A DNA stretch of 64,000 nt from Methylomicrobium sp051061015. Lineage in GTDB: Bacteria; Pseudomonadota; Gammaproteobacteria; Methylococcales; Methylomonadaceae. The stretch is taken from the NCBI GenBank assembly GCA_051061015.1, contig JBPFEG010000056.1:1-64000 (forward strand). Reading direction: 5' to 3'. The notes under the pieces are model-generated. The model saw only the letters and a program-made list of their open reading frames with translations. It had not been told where the DNA came from and made no database searches. Positions 53,776-62,064 of the stretch are shown here, in pieces. The position numbers and the translations under genes were made by a program. The first letter of the stretch is position 1. Each line of letters opens with the position of its first letter.

Positions 53776-54720
53776 ATGTCAGACCCTTTTTCCCTGCCTC
53801 CCGCCATTTTAGTGATGGGCCCTACTGCTTCGGGAAAGTCAGCCCTTGCCATAGAATTGGCCGCAGCGCTCGGGGGGGAAATTATCAGCGTCGATTCGGC
53901 GCTGGTGTACCGGGGCATGGACATTGGCACCGCCAAACCGGATGCGCAAGCGCGCAGAGGAATTCCGCATCATCTGATCAACATTCTTGATCCGGCCGAA
54001 TCATTCTCGACCGGCCAATTCAGAGCCCAGGCCCTGAAGCTGATGGAGGACATGATCCGACGCGGAAAAATACCGATATTGGCCGGCGGAACCATGTTGT
54101 ATTTTAATGCATTGACCCAGGGACTCGCCGCCTTGCCGAAGGCCGATCCGGCCATCCGGGCGCGCCTCGATGAAGACCTGCAACGGCTTGGCTCGGCTAT
54201 CTTGCATCACCGGCTCCGGGAGATCGACCCCGAAGCGGCGGCGAGAATTCATCCGAACGATCCACAACGCATCCAGCGCGCCCTGGAAGTTTTCGAAATC
54301 AGCGGCATGCCGTTGTCATCGTTTTTCGGCGAAACCTCAGCGCAGAAAATACCCTATCGCCTGATCAAGCTGATCATTGCCCCGGAAGAGCGGGCGACAT
54401 TGCACAGCATCATCGCCGAACGCTTCCGGCAAATGCTCAGAGACGGCCTGATCGAGGAAGTGGAGGCCTTGTACCGGCGTGGCGATCTGGACGAAAAAAT
54501 GCCGGCGATCCGCGCGGTCGGCTACCGCCAGGTATGGGCTTATCTGGCCGGAGAATACGACTATGAATCGATGACCAAAAAAGGCATCATTGCGACCCGG
54601 CAACTGGCCAAACGCCAGTTTACCTGGCTGCGCAGAGAAACGGACGCCTTACGCTACCATAGCGGCCAAACCGATCTGCTCCAGCAGGCGCTGGCCGATA
54701 TTCAGCGCCGGCTGGGCTGA
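53776..54720 (+). CDS. miaA: tRNA dimethylallyltransferase
   Basis: MiaA transfers a dimethylallyl group to A37 of tRNAs that read codons starting with U. The 314-residue protein has the P-loop GPTASGKSALAIEL at the N-terminus, the catalytic Asp region DSALVYRGMDIGTAKPD, ILAGGTMLYFNALTQGLA and the tRNA-binding RAVGYRQVWAYLAGEYD segment. Length and motifs are normal. The usual hfq/hflX neighbours are absent. Confidence 0.96.
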   Translation: MSDPFSLPPAILVMGPTASGKSALAIELAAALGGEIISVDSALVYRGMDIGTAKPDAQARRGIPHHLINILDPAESFSTGQFRAQALKLMEDMIRRGKIPILAGGTMLYFNALTQGLAALPKADPAIRARLDEDLQRLGSAILHHRLREIDPEAAARIHPNDPQRIQRALEVFEISGMPLSSFFGETSAQKIPYRLIKLIIAPEERATLHSIIAERFRQMLRDGLIEEVEALYRRGDLDEKMPAIRAVGYRQVWAYLAGEYDYESMTKKGIIATRQLAKRQFTWLRRETDALRYHSGQTDLLQQALADIQRRLG

Positions 54721-54812
54721 GGACCGCCAAGCCTGGGCCTCCCCTTATTTTTACATGACTCGAAACTGATCTTGCTCTAGGATAGTCGGGTATTTACATT
54801 GATTTTTTATTC

Positions 54813-55382
54813 ATGATTCTGGAAACGATTGTTACTACCCAAAATCGCGCGGGACAGCCTCACATTGCACCGATGGGCATTCATACTGAAGGCGAAGACC
54901 TGGTGATATTGCCTTTTTACCCTTCAGCGACGCTCGACAATTTGACGGTGACGAAAACCGCGGTGATCAACTACTGCGACGACGTGCGTGTCTTTGCCGG
55001 CTGCCTGACCGGCCGGCGCGAATGGCCGCTCAAGCTGGCCGAAAAGATTGCCGGCCACGTGCTGGCCTCGGCGCTTGCGCATACCGAAGTCGAAGTCGTG
55101 CGGATCGAGCAAGACCCGGTTCGCCCGAAATTTTTCTGCCGCCCCGTGCTCGAAGTGAACCATGCACCGTTCAGGGGCTTCAACCGCGCCCAATATTCGG
55201 TGCTCGAGGCGGCGATCCTGATCAGCCGCCTGAATATGCTGCCGATCGAGAGGATCAACAGGGAGATTGGCTATTTGCGTATCGGGGTTGAGAAAACCGC
55301 AGGTCCCCGCGAACTGGAAGCCTGGAACTGGCTAATGGCACATATCGATTCTTTCAAAAAGCAAGGAGCTGCCCGCCCATGA
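54813..55382 (+). CDS. DUF447 family protein (methanopterin/methanofuran-associated)
   Basis: The 189-residue protein matches DUF447, a split-barrel FMN-binding-like family (IVTTQNRAGQPHIAPMGIHTE at the start, ILPFYPSATLDNL, AVINYCDDVRVFAGCLTG). It is found in methanogens and in bacteria with the tetrahydromethanopterin C1 pathway; its reaction is not established. Its last 4 nt overlap mfnB, which strongly suggests a joint role in making the C1-carrier cofactor. Confidence 0.87.
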   Translation: MILETIVTTQNRAGQPHIAPMGIHTEGEDLVILPFYPSATLDNLTVTKTAVINYCDDVRVFAGCLTGRREWPLKLAEKIAGHVLASALAHTEVEVVRIEQDPVRPKFFCRPVLEVNHAPFRGFNRAQYSVLEAAILISRLNMLPIERINREIGYLRIGVEKTAGPRELEAWNWLMAHIDSFKKQGAARP

Positions 55383-56077
55383 CCCGAATGCTAGCCAGCG
55401 TGAACAGCCTCATGGAAGCGAAACTCGTCTATTCAGCGGGCGCGGACATCATCGACCTGAAACAGCCGGCCGCCGGCGCACTCGGCGCACTGCCCATGGA
55501 AACGGTGGCACAGACCTGCGACTGGTGCGCAGGAAGAGTCCCGGTCAGCGCCACGGTTGGCGACCTGCCGATGCAGCCGGATTTGATTTTCGACGCGGTA
55601 CAGGCGATGGCCGCAACCGGGGTCGACTACATCAAGATCGGTTTCTTTCCTGGCGGGGATTGGCATCCAGTCGTGCAAAAGTTAGCGGCGCTGACCCAAA
55701 AGGGATCTGCCTTGATTGCGGTATTGTTCGGCGATGCACATCCCGATCCGGATTTCGTCAGAATCTTGCAGCAGGCAGGCTTTGCCGGCGTGATGATGGA
55801 TACGATGGACAAAAGCCGAGGTTCGCTGACCGATATCTTGCCGCTCCGCACAATCGAACACTTTGTCGAGCAAGCCAAAACCCACAATTTGCTCTGCGGG
55901 CTCGCCGGTTCGCTGCGTTTGGAGGATATTCCCTTGCTGCTGCGTTACCGGCCGGATTATCTCGGTTTTAGAGGCGCCTTATGCGTTCAACGCCAAAGAA
56001 CGGCCGAGCTGGACGACAAAGCGGTGGCGCGAATTAAAAAGGCTCTCTATGAAGGAGTCGCGCTAGATACAGCTTGA
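55379..56077 (+). CDS. mfnB: (5-formylfuran-3-yl)methyl phosphate synthase
   Basis: MfnB joins two glyceraldehyde 3-phosphate molecules to make the furan precursor of methanofuran. The 232-residue TIM-barrel protein shows GADIIDLKQPAAGALGA with Lys28, DYIKIGFFPGGDW with Lys86 and MMDTMDKSRGSLTD with Lys145; lysines at these places are those implicated in Schiff-base catalysis in the family. Such genes occur in methanogens and in methylotrophic bacteria that oxidise formaldehyde through tetrahydromethanopterin. The overlap with DUF447 makes an operon. This is the main clue to the lifestyle of the organism. Confidence 0.9.
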   Translation: MTRMLASVNSLMEAKLVYSAGADIIDLKQPAAGALGALPMETVAQTCDWCAGRVPVSATVGDLPMQPDLIFDAVQAMAATGVDYIKIGFFPGGDWHPVVQKLAALTQKGSALIAVLFGDAHPDPDFVRILQQAGFAGVMMDTMDKSRGSLTDILPLRTIEHFVEQAKTHNLLCGLAGSLRLEDIPLLLRYRPDYLGFRGALCVQRQRTAELDDKAVARIKKALYEGVALDTA

Positions 56078-56123
56078 ACCATTAAGGAGGAGACCGAAGC
56101 GGCGGAAAATCGAACGCCCTGCT

Positions 56124-58172
56124 TTATTCTTCCTGCCTTCGCCGACTCGCAGGCGGCCTATTACCTGATGGAAGGTCATTGAATAAGACGACCCGGTTTC
56201 GGCCGTCCATCTTCGCGCGATACATAGCCTGATCGGCGGCTTCGATCAAGTCAGTGTAGCTCGCGAAATGCGGCTGATACAGCACCACACCGATGCTGAC
56301 CGTCAAATCCAGCTGGTGAAACCTGGGCTTCATGGTTTCTCCCCGTATGGCAATTTCCGACCGAATACGCTCGGCGTAAGAGCGCACATCGTCTTCGTCG
56401 GTATCGGTCAGTACGAATAAAAACTCCTCGCCGCCGAAACGACCGACCAGATCGCCAGGCCGGGTCAACCGTTTCAGCAGGTCAGCCACCATTCGAATAA
56501 TTTCATCGCCTTTCTGATGCCCGCACTGATCGTTAAATAACTTAAACCGGTCAATATCCACAAAACCCAACGCCACATTTTGCAGTTCGTCGGCAGATCG
56601 CTCAAAAATTTGGCTCAACGAAAATTCGAGCATCCGTCTGTTATAGATTTGTGTCAGCGAATCCAGCTGCGCCTGCTGCTTCTGCATTTCGTAATGCTTG
56701 GCATGTGCCAGCGCGATCCCCAGCTGATCGGCAACCGCTACAATTTCCTCAAGGATGCGTCCGTTCATCGGTTTCTGGCTGACCCCATAATCTCCATAAA
56801 TCACGCCGGCGAGACGGCGGTGGCTGAGCACCGGCACCGCGACAAATTCTGCAGCATTAAACTTCTTGATCAGCGGGTTCTCAGGCTCAAAAGAGGCATT
56901 AATCAGCACCGCCTTTTTTTCGCGCAGGCAGGCCAGCAATTTGCCGGACACACAGCCAATCTCGATTTCCAATGCCATTTCGCGAATTTCCGGGTAAGCA
57001 TTTGAAGCCACTAGGCTGCGGCGCTGCGGATCGATCCTGAACAGGACTACAAGGTCGAAACCAAAATCACGCCTGATCGATTCCAGTGTCCAGGGCACAA
57101 AATCCGCTGGCTCCAGGCTTTGATGCGGCGCCGTCAGACTACCCGCAATATTACGCACGGACGACGGGGCGGCAAATTTGGCCGGATGATGAATCCGGCT
57201 CATTGCAATGCTCGCCTGCAATAGTTTAGTCCTGAGACGGTTGACGTCCGGAAACTCTATATTATAAAACGCCCGTGCGACTCGCATCGCTTCATCGGTC
57301 TCTTGCATCAGGCTCTCCAGATCAAGCCCATCGACCTGCAGCAACTCAAATGTTTCGGGTGAGAATTGCGGCGAACCCGTATGACGGGTCGAGGAAACCC
57401 CCTGCAGCCAAGCAATATAGTTGGCAAATGCGACGATCGCGATCTCGGTACGGTACGGATAAAAGGGAGAACTCTTGTCGGGCAATAAATGGTGTTGCGA
57501 GACAACCGCTGTGACTGGCAGCGGCAATTGCCATTCCAGGCACAACACCCATCCCATTTCAGCATGACTAATGCCGAAAAAAAGCTTTTCCTCTTCAAGC
57601 AGAGGATGCGAACTATTATGCAATGAACCAATAAATTGGCTGTAAGTCAGTTTGCCGTGAATTTCCAGCGCCAGCTTGCCGATGTCATGCAGCAGCCCTG
57701 CCGTATAAACCATTTCCGGATCGGGATGATGCAGCGCGGCAGCGATCCTACGGCTCAACTCGGCAACAAACAGGCAGTGCTGCCAGAAGAATAAAGTATC
57801 GAACTGGCCGGGCTTGCGCTGGATCATCCTGCTGAACAGCAGCATGGTCAAAGCAATCCGGCGGACTTCATCGACGCCTAAGAGATTCACTGAACGCCTG
57901 ATCGAATTCACCTTGACAGGCAAACGAAACGAGGCGGAATTGACCGTTTGTAAAACTTTCACAGCCAAGGCGGGGTCGGTTTCGATGATTTTCGCGAGCA
58001 CATCAATACGCACCTCCTCATCGTAAGTCAGATTGACCAGCTTGACTGCAATCGCCGGCACCAGTTGCAGATTCAGCGATTCATTTTTCAGAATCGCTTG
58101 CGCCGCTGTCTTGATGTGCTCCAGTTTATTATTGCCCATGCTGGTCAAAATAAGCCCGCCCTCGTCTTTCAC
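56124..58172 (-). CDS. HDOD-GAF-GGDEF signalling protein (diguanylate cyclase)
   Basis: The 682-residue protein combines an N-terminal HDOD domain (about residues 25-230, with SASFRLPVKVNSIRRSVNLLG and LLHDIGKLALEIHG), a GAF-like domain (about 350-500) and a C-terminal GGDEF domain with an active-type GGEEF near residue 580. The inhibitory I-site RPGD sits five residues before it, so product feedback by cyclic di-GMP is expected. There is no membrane segment. The GTG start has GGAG about 8 nt upstream. It is convergent with mfnB and alone on its strand. Confidence 0.91.
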   Translation of the reverse strand: MKDEGGLILTSMGNNKLEHIKTAAQAILKNESLNLQLVPAIAVKLVNLTYDEEVRIDVLAKIIETDPALAVKVLQTVNSASFRLPVKVNSIRRSVNLLGVDEVRRIALTMLLFSRMIQRKPGQFDTLFFWQHCLFVAELSRRIAAALHHPDPEMVYTAGLLHDIGKLALEIHGKLTYSQFIGSLHNSSHPLLEEEKLFFGISHAEMGWVLCLEWQLPLPVTAVVSQHHLLPDKSSPFYPYRTEIAIVAFANYIAWLQGVSSTRHTGSPQFSPETFELLQVDGLDLESLMQETDEAMRVARAFYNIEFPDVNRLRTKLLQASIAMSRIHHPAKFAAPSSVRNIAGSLTAPHQSLEPADFVPWTLESIRRDFGFDLVVLFRIDPQRRSLVASNAYPEIREMALEIEIGCVSGKLLACLREKKAVLINASFEPENPLIKKFNAAEFVAVPVLSHRRLAGVIYGDYGVSQKPMNGRILEEIVAVADQLGIALAHAKHYEMQKQQAQLDSLTQIYNRRMLEFSLSQIFERSADELQNVALGFVDIDRFKLFNDQCGHQKGDEIIRMVADLLKRLTRPGDLVGRFGGEEFLFVLTDTDEDDVRSYAERIRSEIAIRGETMKPRFHQLDLTVSIGVVLYQPHFASYTDLIEAADQAMYRAKMDGRNRVVLFNDLPSGNRPPASRRRQEE

Positions 58173-58364
58173 CTGATCGTCTCCGCATTGTATTTCATGC
58201 CATACTCGCTTTTCCGAGAAACATTACAAATGTTTTAAATTAAGCATAATTCTTTATTCCTCTTTTTGGGAGCTACGCACTCTGGAAATGGTTAACCACC
58301 TCTTTGCGGCAGAAGAGTATACACTTTTTTATCCATAGCTGAGGAGTTAGCTTCTGTTATCTCC

Positions 58365-58394
58365 TTGTGATGAACCTGTTAGTCTTGTTAGAAT
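58365..58394 (+). promoter_or_regulatory. Likely promoter of tRNA-Arg
   Basis: TTGTGA (58365-58370), an 18-nt spacer and TAGAAT (58389-58394) lie just before the tRNA, leaving a 5' leader of only a few nt. The match is moderate. Confidence 0.45.
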
Positions 58395-58403
58395 GACTGC
58401 CTT

Positions 58404-58481
58404 GTCCCCGTAGCATAAGCTGGATAATGCACCTTCCTCCTAAGAAGGCGACTGGGTGTTCGAATCACCCCGGGGACGCCA
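58404..58481 (+). tRNA. tRNA-Arg(CCT)
   Basis: A 78-nt cloverleaf with acceptor GTCCCCG/CGGGGAC, anticodon stem CCTTC/GAAGG, T-arm GGGTGTTCGAATCACCC and encoded CCA. The loop CTCCTAA gives CCT (Arg). It stands alone before purE; no integrated element follows it. Confidence 0.96.
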
Positions 58482-58644
58482 GCCTTGTACGGTGATTCCG
58501 CCGATTTCCCGCCATTCCTGATCGCCCGTTCTTTTTCACTTTAAACACAACATTGTCCGGTATTTATGCGATAATTTTCCTCTTAATTTTCGATCGGACC
58601 GGATGCGTTGACCGCATACCGCTTTTTATCTTCAGGAGTACAAC

Positions 58645-59154
58645 ATGACAGCACTGGTTGGCATCATAATGGGCTCGACCTCTGACTGGGAAACGATGCG
58701 CTTTGCCGCTGAAACGTTGCAGGAGCTGGGCATTCCGCACGAAGTCGAAGTCGTCTCGGCACATCGGACGCCGGACAAACTGTTCCATTATGCTGAAACC
58801 GCCGAAACCAAGGGCCTGGAAGTGATCATTGCGGGCGCGGGCGGCGCGGCGCATTTGCCGGGCATGACCGCGGCGAAAACCGCGGTTCCTGTGCTAGGCG
58901 TACCGGTACAGTCAAAAACGCTGAATGGTCTGGACTCTTTATTGTCAATCGTGCAAATGCCCGCAGGCATTCCGGTCGGCACTCTGGCAATCGGCAAGGC
59001 CGGTGCGATCAATGCCGCCCTGCTGGCCGCCTCAATTGTCGGGAATAAGCATGATGGGTACCGCTCCGCCTTGAACGACTACCGCCAAAGACAAACCGAA
59101 TCGGTCCTGGCCGGCTCGGACCCGCGCGGTCACGGCGAAGGCGGGACTTTATGA
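58645..59154 (+). CDS. purE: N5-carboxyaminoimidazole ribonucleotide mutase
   Basis: PurE moves the carboxyl group of N5-CAIR to give CAIR in purine synthesis. The 169-residue protein has the class I signature GSTSDWETM near the start, the SAHRTPDKL segment with the key His, and AGAGGAAHLPGMTAAKT. CAGGAG lies upstream of the ATG. Its end overlaps purK by 4 nt, the usual purEK operon. Confidence 0.97.
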   Translation: MTALVGIIMGSTSDWETMRFAAETLQELGIPHEVEVVSAHRTPDKLFHYAETAETKGLEVIIAGAGGAAHLPGMTAAKTAVPVLGVPVQSKTLNGLDSLLSIVQMPAGIPVGTLAIGKAGAINAALLAASIVGNKHDGYRSALNDYRQRQTESVLAGSDPRGHGEGGTL

Positions 59155-60245
59155 AGGTCGGCGTACTCGGGGCAGGACAATTGGCGCGCATGATTGCGCT
59201 GGCGGGTTATCCGCTGGGCGTCGATTTCATTTTTCTCGATCCGGCGAAAGATGCCTGCGCGAACAAACTCGGCACGCACCTGCACGGCGATTACGATGAT
59301 CCGGCGCTGCTCGCCCAACTGGCCGAAATGTCGGACATAGTCACTTACGAATTCGAAAACGTGCCGTCCGAGGTCGCGCATTTTCTGGCGACGCATACCG
59401 AAGTGCATCCGTCCCCGAATGCGCTGGCAGTCGCGCAGGACCGGCTGGTCGAAAAAAATTATTTCAACTCGATCGGTATTCCGACGCCGAATTTCGCGCC
59501 GATCAACAGTCTGGCCGATTTGAACGACGCGATGGCAATGATCGGCTGGCCCGCGATCGTCAAAAGCCGACGGATGGGTTATGACGGCAAAGGTCAAGCC
59601 TTCGTCAGAACACCTGATGATCTGCCAAAAGCTTGGGAAGCCATGGCGGGCGTCCCGGCGATCGTCGAGGCGTTCGTGCCGTTCGACCGCGAAGTCTCGA
59701 TCATCGCCGCGCGCAGCCCTCAGGGCGAGATTGTCTTTTATCCCCTATCCGAAAACTTGCACAAAGGCGGCATCCTGCGTGTCTCCGAATGCCGCGATAG
59801 TGACCCGATGCAGGCGCAGGCCGAGGATTATGTAACCAGGCTGCTTGAGGGGCTCGATTATGCCGGTGTGCTCGCGCTCGAACTGTTTCAGGTCAACGGC
59901 CATTTGTTCGCGAACGAATTTGCGCCGCGCGTGCACAATTCCGGCCACTGGACGATCGAAGGCGCTGAAACCAGCCAGTTCGAAAACCATTTGCGTGCGA
60001 TCCTGTCGCTGCCTTTGGGCTCGACCCGCTCTGTCGGCCATTCTGCGATGGTCAATTTCATCGGCGGCCTTCCGGAAACGGCAAAGGTGCTGGCGATCGA
60101 GCATGCGCACCTGCATCTGTACGACAAGGCCCCACGCAAAGGCCGGAAGGTCGCCCATGCGACGTTGCGTGCTGAATCCCGCGAACAGTTATCCTCCCGG
60201 CTCAAAACACTCAGCGAATTGGCGGAGCAGGTTGACGATTCCTGA
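59151..60245 (+). CDS. purK: N5-carboxyaminoimidazole ribonucleotide synthase
   Basis: PurK carboxylates AIR with bicarbonate and ATP to give N5-CAIR, the substrate of PurE. The 364-residue ATP-grasp protein shows the N-terminal VGVLGAGQLARMIALAG, PAIVKSRRMGYDGKGQ near residue 140, and FAPRVHNSGHWTIEG with the metal-binding residues. It is translationally coupled to purE through an ATGA overlap. Confidence 0.97.
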   Translation: MKVGVLGAGQLARMIALAGYPLGVDFIFLDPAKDACANKLGTHLHGDYDDPALLAQLAEMSDIVTYEFENVPSEVAHFLATHTEVHPSPNALAVAQDRLVEKNYFNSIGIPTPNFAPINSLADLNDAMAMIGWPAIVKSRRMGYDGKGQAFVRTPDDLPKAWEAMAGVPAIVEAFVPFDREVSIIAARSPQGEIVFYPLSENLHKGGILRVSECRDSDPMQAQAEDYVTRLLEGLDYAGVLALELFQVNGHLFANEFAPRVHNSGHWTIEGAETSQFENHLRAILSLPLGSTRSVGHSAMVNFIGGLPETAKVLAIEHAHLHLYDKAPRKGRKVAHATLRAESREQLSSRLKTLSELAEQVDDS

Positions 60246-60349
60246 ATTCAGCCCGCATACCAAGGCGATTTTAACCGGGACTATAACACCCGATATCAAA
60301 AATCACCCATAGGGTAAACCTCATCATTACAGCATAGGAGATCTCGGTT

Positions 60350-61741
60350 GTGAACCCGATACAGGACATCGAAAGCCCGATGACGCGGTCCGAAAAACGC
60401 GCCACCTGGTCACTGGCGAGCATTTACGCGTTCCGGATGCTCGGCCTGTTTTTGATCATGCCTGTCCTTTCCCTGTTTGCCGATCAACTCGAGGGTTCCA
60501 CTCCCGCGCTGATCGGCCTGGCTATCGGTATCTACGGGATTATGCAATCCTTTTTGCAAATCCCGTTCGGGCTGATTTCCGACCGCTTAGGCCGCAAAAA
60601 AGTGATCATTGCGGGCCTCCTGCTGTTCTTTGCCGGCAGCGTGGTCGCCGCGCTTTCGACGAATATTTACGGAATCATCCTCGGCCGGGCAATTCAGGGC
60701 TCGGGAGCGATCGCCGCTGCGGTGATGGCGCTGGTCGCCGATCTGACTCAGGAAGTGCACCGCACCAAGGCGATGGCGCTGATCGGCGCGAGCATCGGCG
60801 TTTCTTTCGGAGTAGCGATTACCGCAGGCCCGGTGATTGCATCGTTCATCGGCGTGCACGGCATCTTCTGGCTGATCGCGGGGCTGGCGGTGGTGGCGAT
60901 GCTGATCATGCTGATGCTCGTGCCGAATCCGAAGCAGTCAAAAAAGCACCGCGAAGCAGAAGTGATTCCGAGCCATTTCAGTGAGGTGCTGACCAATGCC
61001 GAACTTTTAAGGCTCAACTACGGCATTTTTATCCTGCATATCGTGATGACCGCGAGTTTCGTGGTCGTACCGCTCCTGATGCGCGATGCAGGGCTTCCTC
61101 CGGCTCGGCACTGGCTGGTGTATCTGCCGGTTTTCGTACTGTCTCTGGCCTTCATGATTCCGTTTATCGTACTGGCCGAGAAGAAACAAAAAATGAAAGG
61201 CGTGTTCATCGGCGCCATTTCTGTGTTGATTCTAGCGTTTCTGGGTCTGATGCTGTTCCATGACATCCTGTTTCAGATCATCGGTTTGCTGTTGCTGTTT
61301 TTCAGCGGTTTTAATCTGCTCGAAGCAACCTTGCCGTCGCTCGTTTCGAAAACTGCACCTGGAGACTTGCGCGGCACCGCGATGGGCATCTACTCGACCA
61401 GCCAATTCATGGGAGCCGGGATCGGCGGCGCGGCCGGCGGCTGGTGTTACGGCCATTACGGCGCGAGCGGAGTATTCATGGCCTGCACGGCGCTGACTTG
61501 CAGTTGGCTACTGCTGTCATTCGGCATGAAGCCCCCCCGTCACTGGGCTAACCTGCTGCTTTCCCTGGACCGCCTCGAATTGCAGAATCTCGATGAGTTT
61601 GAAAAAAACATGCTGGCGATCGCCGGCGTAGAGGATGTAACCCTGCACCCCGAGGACTCAGTCGCCTATCTGAAAGTCGATAAACGGCAGTTAAATACCG
61701 ATGCGCTGCAAAATTTGATCGTGCAGTATAGTCGGCAATGA
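60350..61741 (+). CDS. MFS transporter with C-terminal soluble domain (YajR-like)
   Basis: The 463-residue protein has 12 membrane helices of the major facilitator superfamily, with motif A as GLISDRLGRKK between TM2 and TM3. A soluble tail of about 65 residues (EKNMLAIAGVEDVTLHPEDS) has the ferredoxin-like YAM pattern of YajR. YajR is a drug:proton antiporter by sequence class, but its natural substrate is unknown. The start is a GTG with AGGAG upstream. It follows purK by 104 nt on the same strand. Confidence 0.89.
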   Translation: MNPIQDIESPMTRSEKRATWSLASIYAFRMLGLFLIMPVLSLFADQLEGSTPALIGLAIGIYGIMQSFLQIPFGLISDRLGRKKVIIAGLLLFFAGSVVAALSTNIYGIILGRAIQGSGAIAAAVMALVADLTQEVHRTKAMALIGASIGVSFGVAITAGPVIASFIGVHGIFWLIAGLAVVAMLIMLMLVPNPKQSKKHREAEVIPSHFSEVLTNAELLRLNYGIFILHIVMTASFVVVPLLMRDAGLPPARHWLVYLPVFVLSLAFMIPFIVLAEKKQKMKGVFIGAISVLILAFLGLMLFHDILFQIIGLLLLFFSGFNLLEATLPSLVSKTAPGDLRGTAMGIYSTSQFMGAGIGGAAGGWCYGHYGASGVFMACTALTCSWLLLSFGMKPPRHWANLLLSLDRLELQNLDEFEKNMLAIAGVEDVTLHPEDSVAYLKVDKRQLNTDALQNLIVQYSRQ

Positions 61742-62064
61742 TTTCCCGCCCGGAGAACTCCAGGAAGCCTCTCAATTTTTTCATCGCCGACCAAGATAAA
61801 AACATACAGTCTCCGGGTTTCCGCGCTCTTCGCGGAACCCGCCAGCGGTCGTTATGGTTGCCCCATCCTTAAGAAAAGGGCTCTCGCTCCTTGGAATACC
61901 TCGATCGTCATAGACTGATTTTATCCCGTTTATTGGGGCTTTCATGCAAAAACACTGGCTTTTAGCGGCTACGCATGAATCGATGTTTTTTTGCGTACAA
62001 CGTCAGCGTAGGTCGGCGCCCTGCGCCAGACCAATGTCATTTTCAATTCAATAAAAGGCATCCC
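61742..62064. other. 323-nt intergenic region upstream of cstA
   Basis: No gene is recognised. A hairpin with arms GGGTTTCCGCG and CGCGGAACCC (one bulge, 5-nt loop, 61815-61840) lies here without a T-run. It may end the MFS transcript. The cstA promoter should lie in the downstream half; no strong boxes were found. Confidence 0.45.

Noticed and set aside
58404..58481. tRNA-Arg as an integration site for a mobile element
   Set aside because: No integrase gene, no repeat of the tRNA 3' end and ordinary housekeeping genes (purE, purK) follow.
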